A stretch of DNA of 64,000 nucleotides from Halichondria panicea (Eukaryota; Porifera; Demospongiae; Suberitida; Halichondriidae), in contig NC_087384.1 of assembly GCF_963675165.1 (NCBI RefSeq), positions 341,001-405,000 of the forward strand, read 5' to 3'. Shown one piece after another: positions 22,963-33,954 of the stretch (its first letter is position 1; every line of letters begins with the position of its first letter). A program made the position numbers and the translations under genes. The notes under the pieces were generated by a model. The model was not told where the DNA came from. It made no database searches and saw only the letters and a list, made by a program, of their open reading frames with translations.

Positions 22963-23610
22963 AAAACTAGTTCTTCCAAGCTCTGAGATTATACTGCAAC
23001 AGCTCTTTGTAGCATCGTGTCACATATTGTGAACCCTACAAGTAAGCTTCTGATTCCATCCCCTTCTCGCTACAGAGCTAAAAATTATCTTGACCCATTT
23101 GCAGGTGCAAAGGGTGGCAAATAAATCTACAAGATTGAGAATTGCCCAAGTTGGTGGCCGAATGATGTGCTGTTTTCTCCTGTGTTAGGTATAATTAGAT
23201 CATACATTATCTATATGGATACGTATTTTAATATACCTTAAGGTGACATATTTTCGCGTGTATTAATTTTCCGCTATTTCTGCGAATGGAGTAAAATCGC
23301 AAAAATTAGTACTCGCAAATAATTGGCCGCCCTCTTGTTTAATGTATCCAGATCGACATTCGCAAACAATTATACCAGCAAAATGTACAAAACTGTTAAA
23401 ACGCAAACAAATCTACCTGTGAAAATATGTCACCTTAAGGTAGTCGAAGCACAGTGCTACCAGTAGATCTTCCACGGCAGATATTATTATGTGCAATATT
23501 CCTTTTTCTATAGTGCCCAAGGCCGGCTGTCACATGGTATCACTGCTGTACACCGAAGAAAGATTTTGGTAACTTTCTTTGAGAAATGTCCTGAGCAGTA
23601 CACAATTTAA
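22963..23610 (+). pseudogene. Relic first module of R2
   Basis: The first exon lacks the ATGATGCCAGGTTCA start and has an internal deletion (TCTGAGATTATACTG in place of TCTAATGTTGATGATTATAC). Exon B (from 23105) has a stop codon before IYK. Exon C (from 23514) carries a 2-base length change and ends AATTTAAGT instead of AATGTAAGT, which destroys the donor. This module cannot contribute a frame, so R2 must begin later. The same damaged first exon recurs near 37450, so the lesion predates a block duplication. Confidence 0.75.
23236..23440. mobile_element. TA-target MITE (Tc1/mariner type), 205 bp
   Basis: Perfect outer inverted repeats CCTTAAGGTGACATATTTTC, flanked by TA on both sides (23234-23235, 23441-23442). 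The paralogous introns at 27650 and 52375 lack the element and have a single TA, which proves insertion and TA duplication. It has no coding capacity. It is specific to the R2 relic module, so it is younger than the intron duplication. Confidence 0.88.
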
Positions 23611-23758
23611 GTGTGGATATAGCCTCACTCTTACAGATATTAATGTGTGTTGCATCATTTCTCCGCACAGATTACCTCCAGTTGATCAGCAAAACTCTGC
23701 CTCGGCAGTTGAAACTGACCAACCAGAAGACCCTGCAGTTGGTACAAAGAGAGCCAGG

Positions 23759-26700
23759 ATGATGTCAGGTTCAAAGATAGTTCTTCCAAGCTCTGATATT
23801 GAGGAGTATACTGGAAACATTCTTGTGAACACAGCTTCACGTATTTCGAAACCTAAAGGTATGATTCTATTTAGCTACAAAGTTATGTGAGTTTCTTGTA
23901 GGTTGGAGTGGCGGCAGGAACGCCTATACGAGTGATAATCGTCCAAGTTGGTGGCCAAAAGATGTGGTGTTTTGCTGTTTGAAAGGTATATAGCACACAG
24001 TAGATATGACTGTGCAAAATTCGTTTCTAGGTTACATCTAGTATCATTGTGTGTTTTTAGGGCCCAAGGCTGTCGCGAATGATATCACTAGTGTACACCG
24101 GAGAAAGGTATTGGCAGCTTTCTTGGAGAAATGTCCTGAGCAGTACACAATGTAAGTAATGCCCATCAGTTTACAGATATTAATGTGTGTTGCATCATTG
24201 CTCACAGATCACCTCCAGTTGATCAGCAAAACTCTGCCTCGACAGTTGAAACTGACAAACCAAAAGACCCTGCAGTTGGTACAAAGAGAGCCAGGATGGG
24301 CCCAAAGATAGTTCTTCCAAGCTCTAATGTTGAGGAATATACTGGAAACATTCTTCAGAGCACAGTTTCAAGTATTGTGAAGCCTAAAGGTACGATTCTA
24401 TTTAGCTACAAGTTTAGCCTCGATTCCAGGCCGAGTTGTTTCTAGCTAGGCCGACAATTAGGCCTGGTGTTAATTGTATCTGGGCGTGTATCTGGGCGTG
24501 GTTAGGAACCAAAAACAAGAAGCAGAGATATTTACATGAACAATTTACACACCTGTCAACAAGGGCCGGCAGTGTTGGTCCTACGTACTAATTTGTAGTC
24601 CATCACAAAGGGCAATGAGTGAAAGCAAGATATTTGCCATACCATGTTGAAAACCATGGCAAAGACGTTTCTTCCTTCTGACAAGAGCTGGGCCTGTTCT
24701 GCAATGAGAGTGGGGCCTTCTTGTGAAGCAGACAATGTATACGTTAATCTGAACAACTTAAACTTTCAGTAGCTAGCTAGCTAGATAATCTATCGCTAGA
24801 TTTCAGTTAGCATACACTTATACGGGGAAATATGACAGGAAACAAAGTGTGAAGAATCTCTGCTTTGGTTTCCGGTTCCTGCCACTCCCAGATACAATCA
24901 ATACCAGGCCGTATTTTTCAACTTGTTCTATTAAAAAAAATCGGCCTGGGACCGAGGCTACTACGTACAAGTTATGAGTTTCTTGTAGGTCGGAGTGGCG
25001 GTAGGAACGCCTATATGAGTGATACTCGTCCAAGTTGGTGGCCAAAAGATGTGGTGTTTTCCTGTTTGAAAGGTATATATAGCACACAGTAGATATGACT
25101 GTGCAAGATTCGTTGCTAGGTTACATGTCATTGTGTGTGTTTTTAGGGCCCACGGCTACCATGAATGGTATCACTACAGTACACCGGAGAAAGGTATTGG
25201 CAGCTTTCTTGGAGAAATGTCCTGAACAGTACACAATGTAAGTTTATGCAAATAATGAAAAGTTAAAAGCTAGGTATTATATATTTTGCATGCTAAGTAA
25301 CAGGAAACACGAATCTTAAGAGGCTGTAATAGTCTATACTTAACCACAACCCTATAGTCTACCGTATATTTCACTACTGATTGGCACACCGAAGCATAAT
25401 ACGTGGTGTATTGTGTTGTGTTGTGTCATTGCTCACAGATCACCTCCAGTTGATCAGCAAAACTCTACCGTGGCAGTTGAAACTAACCGACCAGAATACC
25501 CTGCAGTTAGTACAAAGAGAGGCAGGATGATGCCAGGCTCAAAGATAGTTCTTCCAAGCTCTGATGTTGATGAATATGCTGGAAACATTCTTCAGAGCTT
25601 AGTATCACATATTGCAACCTCTAAAGGTGGGATTCTATTTGGCTACAGTCCGAAATTCTAAGTTTCTTGTAGGTTGTAAGGGCAAAAACATCTACACAAG
25701 TGACAATTGCCCAAATTGGTGGCCAAAAGATGTGGCGTTTGCTTCTATGACAGGTATAATTATAGTGACAAGTACACACGTGTGTGCAGAGTTTGTTGCT
25801 TGGTAACTATATAATGCATGTCCATTGTGTTGTTATTGGTATGGATCTTTAGGGTACAGAGCTACTGGTATTGTCACTGCTGTACACCGGAGAAAGGTAT
25901 TGGCAGCTTTCCTGGAGAAATGTCCTGAGCAGTACACAATGTAAGTTTTATGCAAATTGGTGTACGTATTTCATTATACCCATGAATTTCCTCACAGATC
26001 ACCCGGGGTGCGGCTACTCAATCCCCCCTCTTCCCGACTTGCTCGTGTTAAGCAACCAGTAAGAGAAGTCAGCCCACAAAGTTCCTCTGAAAGTTCCTCT
26101 GAAAGTTTCTCTGAAAGTGATCAAGAAGAGCCTGTAGGAATGAACCAAACACCACCTACTGGAGCTTATCGTACCCGATCAGTTGGAGCCGCCACAATCA
26201 GCACTGCTGCACAACATGCAAGCCCAAAGCTTATCCTACCCAGCTTGTGTGCAAATGACTATTATCAACCTGCTCTCATTTCGCTACTTCAAAATATTTT
26301 AAATCCCCAACGTAAGTCATTTGTATTGTCTTATAAACCACTAAAATGAATATTTTTTGCAGGGCGACACTTCATATACTCCAGTGCTAATTGTCCCAGC
26401 TGGTGGCCGACTGATATACCATTCATTAGGGCGGAAGGTTCATAGCAATGCATAATTATGCGTAAACGTCAAAGGAAAACATGTTTTAGTTCAAATATTT
26501 TACACTGATCAGAAATAGAGACCCTAAGTTCTATAGAAGTGCCTCAGGTACAAATCTAATAGTTTATCTTGTACAGATATGAAAGCTAAAGACAGGACAA
26601 AAGTACTGACAGCTTTCCTGGAGAAATGTCCTGACCAGTACGCAATGTAAGTATAATGCCCATCAGGTTACAGATATTAATGTGTGTTGCATCATTGCTC

Positions 26701-26999
26701 ACAGATCACCTCCAGTTGATCAGCAAAACTCTGCCTCGATAGTTGAAACTGACCAACCAGATGACACCATCGTTGATGTACAAATGAATGTAAATGAATC
26801 TGATGCTGAATCTGATGCTAGCATACCAAGTGACCCCGAAGATCTGGTGAATAGTCTAGAGCAGCATCTTCTGGATTCTAGGAAAAGAAGGCTCGAGGCT
26901 GAGAGGAAAGTTAAGGAGCTGACAGAAGAAGTCAAACGTCTCAGAGAAGAAAGGAAGTATATAGGTTCTATTGTGAAACGATCACGACTCCATCACTAG
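23759..26999 (+). CDS. R2: poly-NRF1-like-domain protein, 4 modules + coiled coil, start recruited from exon A
   Basis: Predicted exons: 23759-23858 (exon A itself opens at 23671), 23902-23985, 24061-24151; 24208-24389, 24989-25072, 25147-25237; 25439-25626, 25673-25753, 25853-25940; A'B'C' 25998-26311, 26363-26437, 26577-26646; last exon 26705-26999. From ATGATG at 23759 this gives 580 codons without a stop. Because the annotated first module upstream is dead, I place the start at the internal [12 protein letters not shown], which aligns with the first-exon starts of the sisters. Whether a transcript reaches it from the leader at 22918 by skipping the relic is unknown. The intron 24390-24988 contains a DNA transposon. 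Module and tail features are as for R1. Confidence 0.6.
24415..24965. mobile_element. ~550-bp hAT-like non-autonomous transposon in R2 intron
   Basis: Inverted termini TAGCCTCGATTCCAGGCCGA (24415) and the complement TCGGCCTGGGACCGAGGCTA (to 24960). The intron sequence TACAAGTT occurs on both sides (24407-24414 and 24966-24973) but once in paralogous introns such as 56357-56364, giving an 8-bp target duplication typical of hAT elements. Five extra bases (CTACG) separate the right inverted repeat from the duplication. No transposase frame is seen. Confidence 0.72.
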
Positions 27000-27362
27000 C
27001 ACTAGTGTTTAGTCCCTCATACCTAACTGTCCATTTATTTTGTAAAATCAAAAATCACATTTTGGTCACCTTCCTGGTCATTCATCCACGGTGGATTAAG
27101 TTTTCTTCACATTTCTTTATCTAAAATAGTTTGTTGTATTCTCCAGCATTTCTTAGCTTCGCTCACTCTCATTCTTGTATGTAGATCTACTCCCTCTATT
27201 CATGATCATGCTGCCAGAACATTTGACATTGATAAATTGCAAATGACATATAATTAGTAATAAAGAGCATGCATGACTATCAAGTGAGATTGTTGTTGCC
27301 TGTTCAAAGCTTTTCCCTGTAACGATTAGTACCAAATCCACATGGTGTGACAGCTAAACAAA
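27000..27362 (+). promoter_or_regulatory. R2 3' flank and leader/promoter of R3
   Basis: Shared spacer followed by the conserved leader (27291-27343, TTGCCTGTTCAAAGCTTTTC, CTGTAACGATTAGTACC, CCACATGG) and GACAGCTAAACAAA before ATGATGCC. It is among the best-preserved promoter copies. No other feature is seen in the 363 bases. Confidence 0.5.
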
Positions 27363-30300
27363 ATGATGCCAGGTTCAAAGATAGTTCTTCCAAGCTCTAA
27401 TGTTGATGATTATACTGCAATAGATCTTCATAGCACGGTGTCACGTATTTTAAACCCTACAAGTAAGCTTCTGATTACTTCCCCTTCTTGCTACAGAGCT
27501 AAAAATTATCTTGACTCACTTGCAGATGCAAAGGGTGGCAAAGAAATCTACAAGAGTGAGAATTGTCCGAGTTGGTGGCCGAATGATGTGCTGTTTTCTC
27601 CTGTGTTAGGTATAATTAGATCATACATTATCTATGGGTACGTATTTTAATATAATCGAAGCACAGTGCTACCAGTAGATCTTTCACGGCAGATCTATGT
27701 CCAATATTTATTTTGTCTGTAGTGCCAGTTGTACACCTGAGAAAGATTTTGGCAGCTTTTCTGGAGAAATGTCCTGAGCAGTACACAATGTAAGTAATGC
27801 CCATCAGGTTACAGATATTAATGTGTGTTGCATCATTGCTCACAGATTATCTCTAGTTGATCAGCAAAACTCTGCCTCGGCAGTTGAAACTGATCAACCA
27901 GAAGACCCTGCAGTTGGTACAAGGATGACAAAGATGGTTCTTCCAAGCTCTGATGCTGAAGAATATTCTGGAAATATTCTCCGTGACACATTTTCACGTA
28001 TTGTGAACCCTAAAGGTATATATAACCTACGTGTATAGACATGTCTTTGAGTTTCTCTTGTAGGTTTGAAAAGCGTAAGCTTCCACAGTAGTGAAAATTG
28101 TCCAAGTTGGTGGCCAAAAGATGTGGCGTTTTGTATTCTGTCAGGTATGGTCAGAAGTGCACAGCCTAACAGTAGATATGTGCAAATTCGTTACTAAGCT
28201 GATTACGATGCGGTCATTGTGTGTGTTTTTAGGGCCAAAGGCTACCATGAATGGTATCACTGCTGAACACCAGAAAAAAGTATTGGCAGCTTTCCTGGAG
28301 AAATGTCCGGAGCAGTACACAATGTAAGTCAAATTGATGTATTTCATTATACCCATGGATTTCCTCACAGATCACCTGGGAAATTGTTACTCAATCCCCC
28401 CTCTTCCCCACTCGTTGGTGATAATCAACCAGTAAGAGAAGTCAGCCCACAAAGTTCCTCTGAAAGTGATCAAGAAGAGCCTGTAGGAATGAACCAAACA
28501 CCACCTACTGGAACTAATCGTACCCGATCAGTTGGAGCTACAATCAGCACTGCTGCACAACATGCAAGCCCAAAGCTTATCCTACCCAGCTCTTGTGCAA
28601 ATTACTATGATCAACCTGCTCTCATTTTGCTAATTCGAAAGATTTTGAATCCCCTGCAGCTGCAGGGTAAGTCGTTTGTGTTGTCCTATATCCACTGACA
28701 TGAATGTTTTTGCAGGAAGAAAATTCACGTACTTCCATGCTAATTGTCCCAGCTGGTGGCCGACTGATGTACCATTCATTAAGGCGGAAGGTTCATAGCA
28801 TTCAGTATAATTATTACTAAGGAGTACAAATGTTTTATACTGATCAGAAATAGAGACCCTGGGTATATATAGAACTGCCTCAGGTACATTTCTCTTTTAC
28901 AGATATGAAATCTGAAATCAGGAGAAAAGTACTGACAGCTTTTATGAAGAAATGCCCTGACCAGTACACAATGTAAGTGATGCCCATCAGTTTACAGATA
29001 TTAATGTGTTTTGCTCACAGATCACCTCCAGTTGATGAGCAAAACTCTGCCTCAACAGTTGAAACTGACCAACCAGAAGACCCTGCAGTTGGTACAAAGA
29101 GAGCCACGATGATGTCGGCATGCTCAAAGATAGTTCTTCCAAGCTCTAATGCTGAGGAATATTCTACAATCATTATTCGTGGCATCATTTCGCGTATTGT
29201 GAACCCTAAAGGTACATGTGTATCATTGATTGTTGTTGAGCTAAAGGACGAACGTTTTTATAGGTTGGGTTAGCAGAAATATCTACGCGAGTGACAATCG
29301 ACCAAGTTGGTGGCCAAAAGATGTGGCGTTTACTTCTCCAACAGGTATGATCTAAAGAACATGCACAGCCAGTAAAAGTGATTATACACAAAGTTCGTTG
29401 CTAGGCTAATCATAATCAGTGGAGTAATTAAGAAAAGGGGGTCCCCCTCCTAACTTTGATGTCTAAAAGTAAAAACATGGGCAAAATGTATACTCCTTTC
29501 TCCAACATTATCATCTATATGTGTTTTACAAGTCTAGAGAATGGGCAAACCTATCCGAACTAAGAATAAGCTCTTGAGTAAAGTTGTTGAAAAAATATAT
29601 TTTCCATATCAGATGCTACTAGAATGCACCACATGCAGTGTGTCCCATATTTACTGGCCCCTCACACTACTCAAAAAATGTCTACTCCACTGATGATGCT
29701 TGTCATTGTCTGTGTGTTTTTAGGGCCCAAGGCTGTCGCCAATGGCATCACTACTGCACCCCTGAGAAAGGTATTGGCAGCTTTCTTTGAGAAATGTCCT
29801 GAGCAGTACACAATGTAAGTTTTATGCAAATTGATGCAAGGTTGAAGGAAAGCTAGCTGCACATGAAAGCTAGGTATTATATATTTGCATACTAAGTAAC
29901 AGATTTTGTGCTCACAGATCACCTCCAGTTGATCAACAAAACTCTTCCTCGACAGTTGAAACTGACCAACCGGAATTCCCTGCAGTTGGTAGAAAGAGAC
30001 CCAGGATAATGCCAGGCTCAAAGATAGTTCTTCCAAGCTCTAATGTTTATGAATATTCTGGAAACATTCTTCAGAGCTTAATATCACGTATTGCAAACTC
30101 TAAAGGTGTGATTCTATTTAGCTACAGTCTGAATTCTGAATTTCTTGTAGGTTGGACGGGCAGAAATGTCTACACAAGTGGTAATCGTCCAAGTTGGTGG
30201 CCAAAAGATGTGGCGTTTGCTTCTATGACAGGTATAATTTATAGTGACAAGTACACAGATTTGTGCAGAGTTTGTGGCTTGCATGATAACTATCGTATTG

Positions 30301-33300
30301 TTACTACGGGTACTAATTTTAGCGATTCTTGTAATTAACGCTAAATTAATTACGTGCCAATAATAAAACGCAATTAAAAAAATTATGATAAAAAAAATTT
30401 TTTTTTCTTTTTTCTAATGTACCGTATAGCGTGTAATTTTCGTGGGGCAAAATATTCGTGGTTTTCGTGGTTGGAGGTCTGACCACGAATATTTTACCCA
30501 CGAATGAAGCAACCTTGCCTACGTTTACCTGCAGTGCAAGCAAGCAACCACGAAAATATTACCCACGAAATGTCTCAATACTGCTGAACCACGAATATTT
30601 TGTCCCCCGAAATTTACCCGCTATACGGTACTTTTATATAATGTAATGTACTTTTGAGAGTATGCTAAGCAAGCTAGCCCTTTCTTCATCTGTATCTGAC
30701 TCCAAACTTTCCATTTAACCTTAAAACTCATACTTGTACATTTTGTACATCTTTTGAGGTAAGGAATTTTTTACAAATCCGCCAAAATTGTGTGGAGGGG
30801 GAACATCTTTCAACAGCCATTAACTTGAGTACCGTTCATCCAATGTCAAAAATATTGTAATTTTGAAAGCTTAGAAAGAGACCTTTCAAATGATGTGTTT
30901 CAATCCAAAACTTCTTCGGAGCCTAAATTTGACATTTTTCGGCCTCGGACCATGGGCTATATATAATCCATGGTATCGCCAAATTGGCAAATACTTTTAT
31001 CTCTCAAATACGAAGTTTGATGACACCATTTGAAAGGTCTTTTTCTGAGCTTTCAGAAAATCAGAAAATATTTGACATTGGATCCACAGAATTCAAGTTA
31101 TAGCAGCTGAAAGAGTCCCCGAACCATTGATTAAATTGTGGAGGGGGAACGTCTTTCAACAGCCAGTAACTTGAGTACCGTTCATCCAATGTCAAAAATA
31201 TTCTAATTTTCTGAAAGCTTAGAAAGAGACCTTTCAAATGATGTGTTTCAATCCAAAACTTCTTCGGAGCCTAAATTTGACATTTTTCGGCCTCGGACCA
31301 TGGGCTATATATAATCCATGGTATCGCCAAATTGGCAAATACTTTTATCTCTCAAATACGAAGTTTGATGACACCATTTGAAAGGTCTTTTTCTGAGCTT
31401 TCAGAAAATCATAAAATTTTTGACATTGGATCCACAGAATACAAGTTATAGCAGCTGAAAGAGTCCCCGAACCATTGATTAAATTGTGGAGGGGGAACAT
31501 CTTTCAACAGCCATTAACTACAGACTGAAAACGCTAAAATTACTACCCGTCTATAATAGTAACATTAAGGCATATCGATTGTGTTGCTGTTATGGATCTT
31601 TAGGGCGCAGATCTATTGCCACTGCTATACACCAGAGAAAGGTATTGGCAGCTTTCCTGGAGAAATGTCCTGAGCAGTACACAATGTAAGTTTTATGCAA
31701 ATTGATGCAAGGTCGAAGGAAAGCTAGCTGCACATGAAAGCTAGCTATTATATATTTGCATGCTAAGTAACAGATTTTGTGCTCACAGATCACCTCCAGT
31801 TGATCAACAAAACTCTGCCTCGACAGTTGAAACTGACCAACCGGAATACCCTGCAGTTGGTACAAAGAGACCCAGGATAATGCCAGGCTCAAAGATAGTT
31901 CTTCCAAGCTCTGATGTTTATGAATATTCTGGAAACATTCTTCAGAGCTTAATGTCACGTATTGCAAACTCTAAAGGTGGGATTCTATTTAGCTACAGTC
32001 CGAAATTCTGAGTTTCTTGTAGGTTGGACGGGCAGAAATGTCTACACAAGTGGTAATCGTCCAAGTTGGTGGCCAAAAGATGTGGCGTTTGCTTCTATGA
32101 CAGGTATAATTTTGACAAGTACACAGATTTGTGCAGAGTTTGTGGCTTGCATGATAACTACCGTATTGTTACTACGGGTACTAATTTTAGCGATTTTGTA
32201 ATTAACGCTAAATTAACTACGCGCTAATAATAAAACGCAATTAAAAAAATTATGAGATTAAAAAAAAAATTTTTTTCTTTTTTTAATGTACTTTTATATT
32301 ATGTAATGTACTTTTGAGAGTATGCTAGGCAAGCTAGCCCTTTCTTCATCTGTATCTGACTCCAAACTTTCCATTTAACCTTAAAACTCATACTTGTACA
32401 TTTTTGAGATATATTGTGGTAATGAATTTTCTACAAATCCGGCAAAATTAGTACCCTAAAAACAGACTGAAAACGCTAAAATTACTACCCGTCTATAATA
32501 GTAACATTAAGGCATATCGATTGTGTTGCTGTTATGGATATTTAGGGCACAGACCTATTGCCACTGCTATACACCAGAGAAAGGTACTGGCAGCTTTCCT
32601 GGAGAAATGTCCTGAGCGGTACACAATGTAAGTTTTATAAATTGATGTACGTATTTCATTATACCCATGGATTTCCTTACAGATCACCCGGGGCCTGGCT
32701 ACTCAATCCCACCTCTTCCCCACTCGTTGGTGATAAGCAACCAGTAAGAGAAGTCGTCAGCCCACAAAGTTTCTCCGAAAGTGATCAAGAAGAGCCTGTA
32801 GGAATGAACCAAACACCACCTACTGGAGCTAATCGTACTCAATCAGTTGGAGCCACAATCAGCACTGCTGCACAACATGCAAGCCTAAAGCTTATCCTAC
32901 CCAGCTCGTGTGCAAATGACTACTCTCAACCTAGTCTCATTTCGCTAATTCGAAAGATTTTAAACCCCCAACGTAAGTCGTTTATATTGTCTTATAAACT
33001 ACTAACATGAAGATTTTTTGCAGGGCGACACTTCATATACTCTAGTGCTAATTGTCCCAGCTGGTGGCCGACTGATATACCATTCATTAGGGCGGAAGGT
33101 TCATAGCAATGCATAATTATGCGTAACCGTCAAAGGAAAACCATTGTTTTAGTTCAAATATTTTACACTGATCAGAAATAGATCTATAGAAGTGCCTCAG
33201 GTACAAATCTAATAGTTTTTCTTGTACAGATATGGAAGCTAAGGACAGGACAAAAGTACTGACAGCTTTCCTGGAGAAATGTCCTGACCAGTACACAATG

Positions 33301-33650
33301 TAAGTAATGCCCATCAGTTTAAAGATATTAATGTGTGTTGCATCATTGCTCACAGATCACCTGCAGTTGATCAGCAAAACTCTGCCTCGATAGTTGAAAC
33401 TTACCAATCTGAAGACACCATCGTTGATGTACAAATGAATGCAAATGAATCTGATGTTGAATCTGATGCTAGCATACCAAGTGACCCCGAAGACCTGGTG
33501 AATAGTCTAGAGCAGCACCTTCTGGATTCTAGGAAAAGAAGGCTCGAGGCTGAGAGGAAAGTTGAGGAGCTGACGGAAGAAGTCAAACATCTCAGAGAAG
33601 AAAGGAAGTATATAGGTTCTATTGTGAAACGATCACGACTCCATCACTAG
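27363..33650 (+). CDS. R3: poly-NRF1-like-domain protein, 7 modules + coiled coil
   Basis: Predicted exons: 27363-27462, 27526-27609, 27723-27789; 27846-28015, 28064-28144, 28233-28323; A'B'C' 28371-28666, 28716-28790, 28903-28972; 29021-29211, 29264-29344, 29724-29814; 29918-30105, 30151-30231, 31604-31685; 31789-31976, 32023-32103, 32546-32627; A'B'C' 32683-32972, 33024-33098, 33230-33299; last exon 33356-33650. The total is 942 codons with no stop. All seven modules keep exon B. Module 1 exon C has an in-frame deletion of about 8 codons (VPVVHLRKIL). Module 4 has an extra Cys near [11 protein letters not shown]. The introns before exon C of modules 5 and 6 hold related MITEs, the first enlarged by nested insertions. 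The order of modules follows R1 apart from the last. Confidence 0.7.
30422..30628. mobile_element. TA-target MITE with CCGTATAGCG ends, 207 bp
   Basis: Inverted ends CCGTATAGCGTGTAA / CGCTATACGG flanked by TA. The sister element at 32285 reads AATGTACTTTTATA with one TA and no insertion. Internal short repeats CACGAATATTTT and CACGAAAATATT occur in both orientations. Confidence 0.85.
30780..31515. repeat. Two-unit copy of the ~345-bp satellite inside a MITE
   Basis: Phased on GAACATCTTTCAACAGCC at about 30801, 31147 and 31490. About two full units and a stub, more diverged from the RAD9 intron array than the units there are from one another (CTTCTTCGGAGCCTAAATTT in place of TTCATCCGGGCCCTAATTTG). 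The two units are nearly identical to each other, indicating local amplification. Confidence 0.85.
32168..32515. mobile_element. MITE 'Y', uninterrupted copy
   Basis: Inverted ends with GTTACTA..CGGGTA.TAATTTTAGCG on both sides, A/T-rich interior, no frame. It lies in the B-C intron of R3 module 6. A third copy at about 50290-50642 in R6 is part of the larger block duplication. Confidence 0.7.
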
Positions 33651-33954
33651 CACTAGTGTTTAGTCCCTCATACCTAACTGTCCATTAATTTTGTAACATC
33701 AAGATCACATTTTGGTCACCTTCCTGGTCATTCATCCATGGTGGATTAAGTTTTCACATTTCTAGCTAAAATAGTTTGTTGTATTCTCCAGCATTGCTCA
33801 CTCTCATTCTTGTATGTACATTTGACATCGATAAATTGCAAATGACATATAATTAGCAATAACTGTCATGCATGGCTATCAAGTGAGATTTGTTGTTGCC
33901 TGTTCTAAGCTTTTCCCTATAACGATTAGTACCAAATCCACACGGCAGACAAAG
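33651..33954 (+). promoter_or_regulatory. R3 3' flank and leader/promoter of R4
   Basis: Shared spacer and leader (33891-33944) followed by CACACGGCAGACAAAG before ATGATG. Nearly identical to 51744-52065, its block-duplicate partner. Confidence 0.45.

Larger units (their letters stand above)
30298..31563. mobile_element. MITE 'Y' enlarged by a nested MITE and satellite
   Basis: Outer ends GTTACTACGGGTACTAATTT (30298) and the complement of AATTACTACCCGTCTATAAT..GTAAC (to about 31563) are inverted. The sister copies at 32168-32515 and about 50290-50642 are only ~350 bp. The extra ~900 bases here are the TA-target MITE at 30422-30628 and the satellite at 30780-31515. The element lies in the B-C intron of R3 module 5. 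Confidence 0.7.

Noticed and set aside
29671-30036. Long minus-strand frames across exon C, intron and exon A (also 31590-31967, 49661-50089)
   Set aside because: They run through clear plus-strand splice sites and exist because the cassette lacks stops on the other strand.
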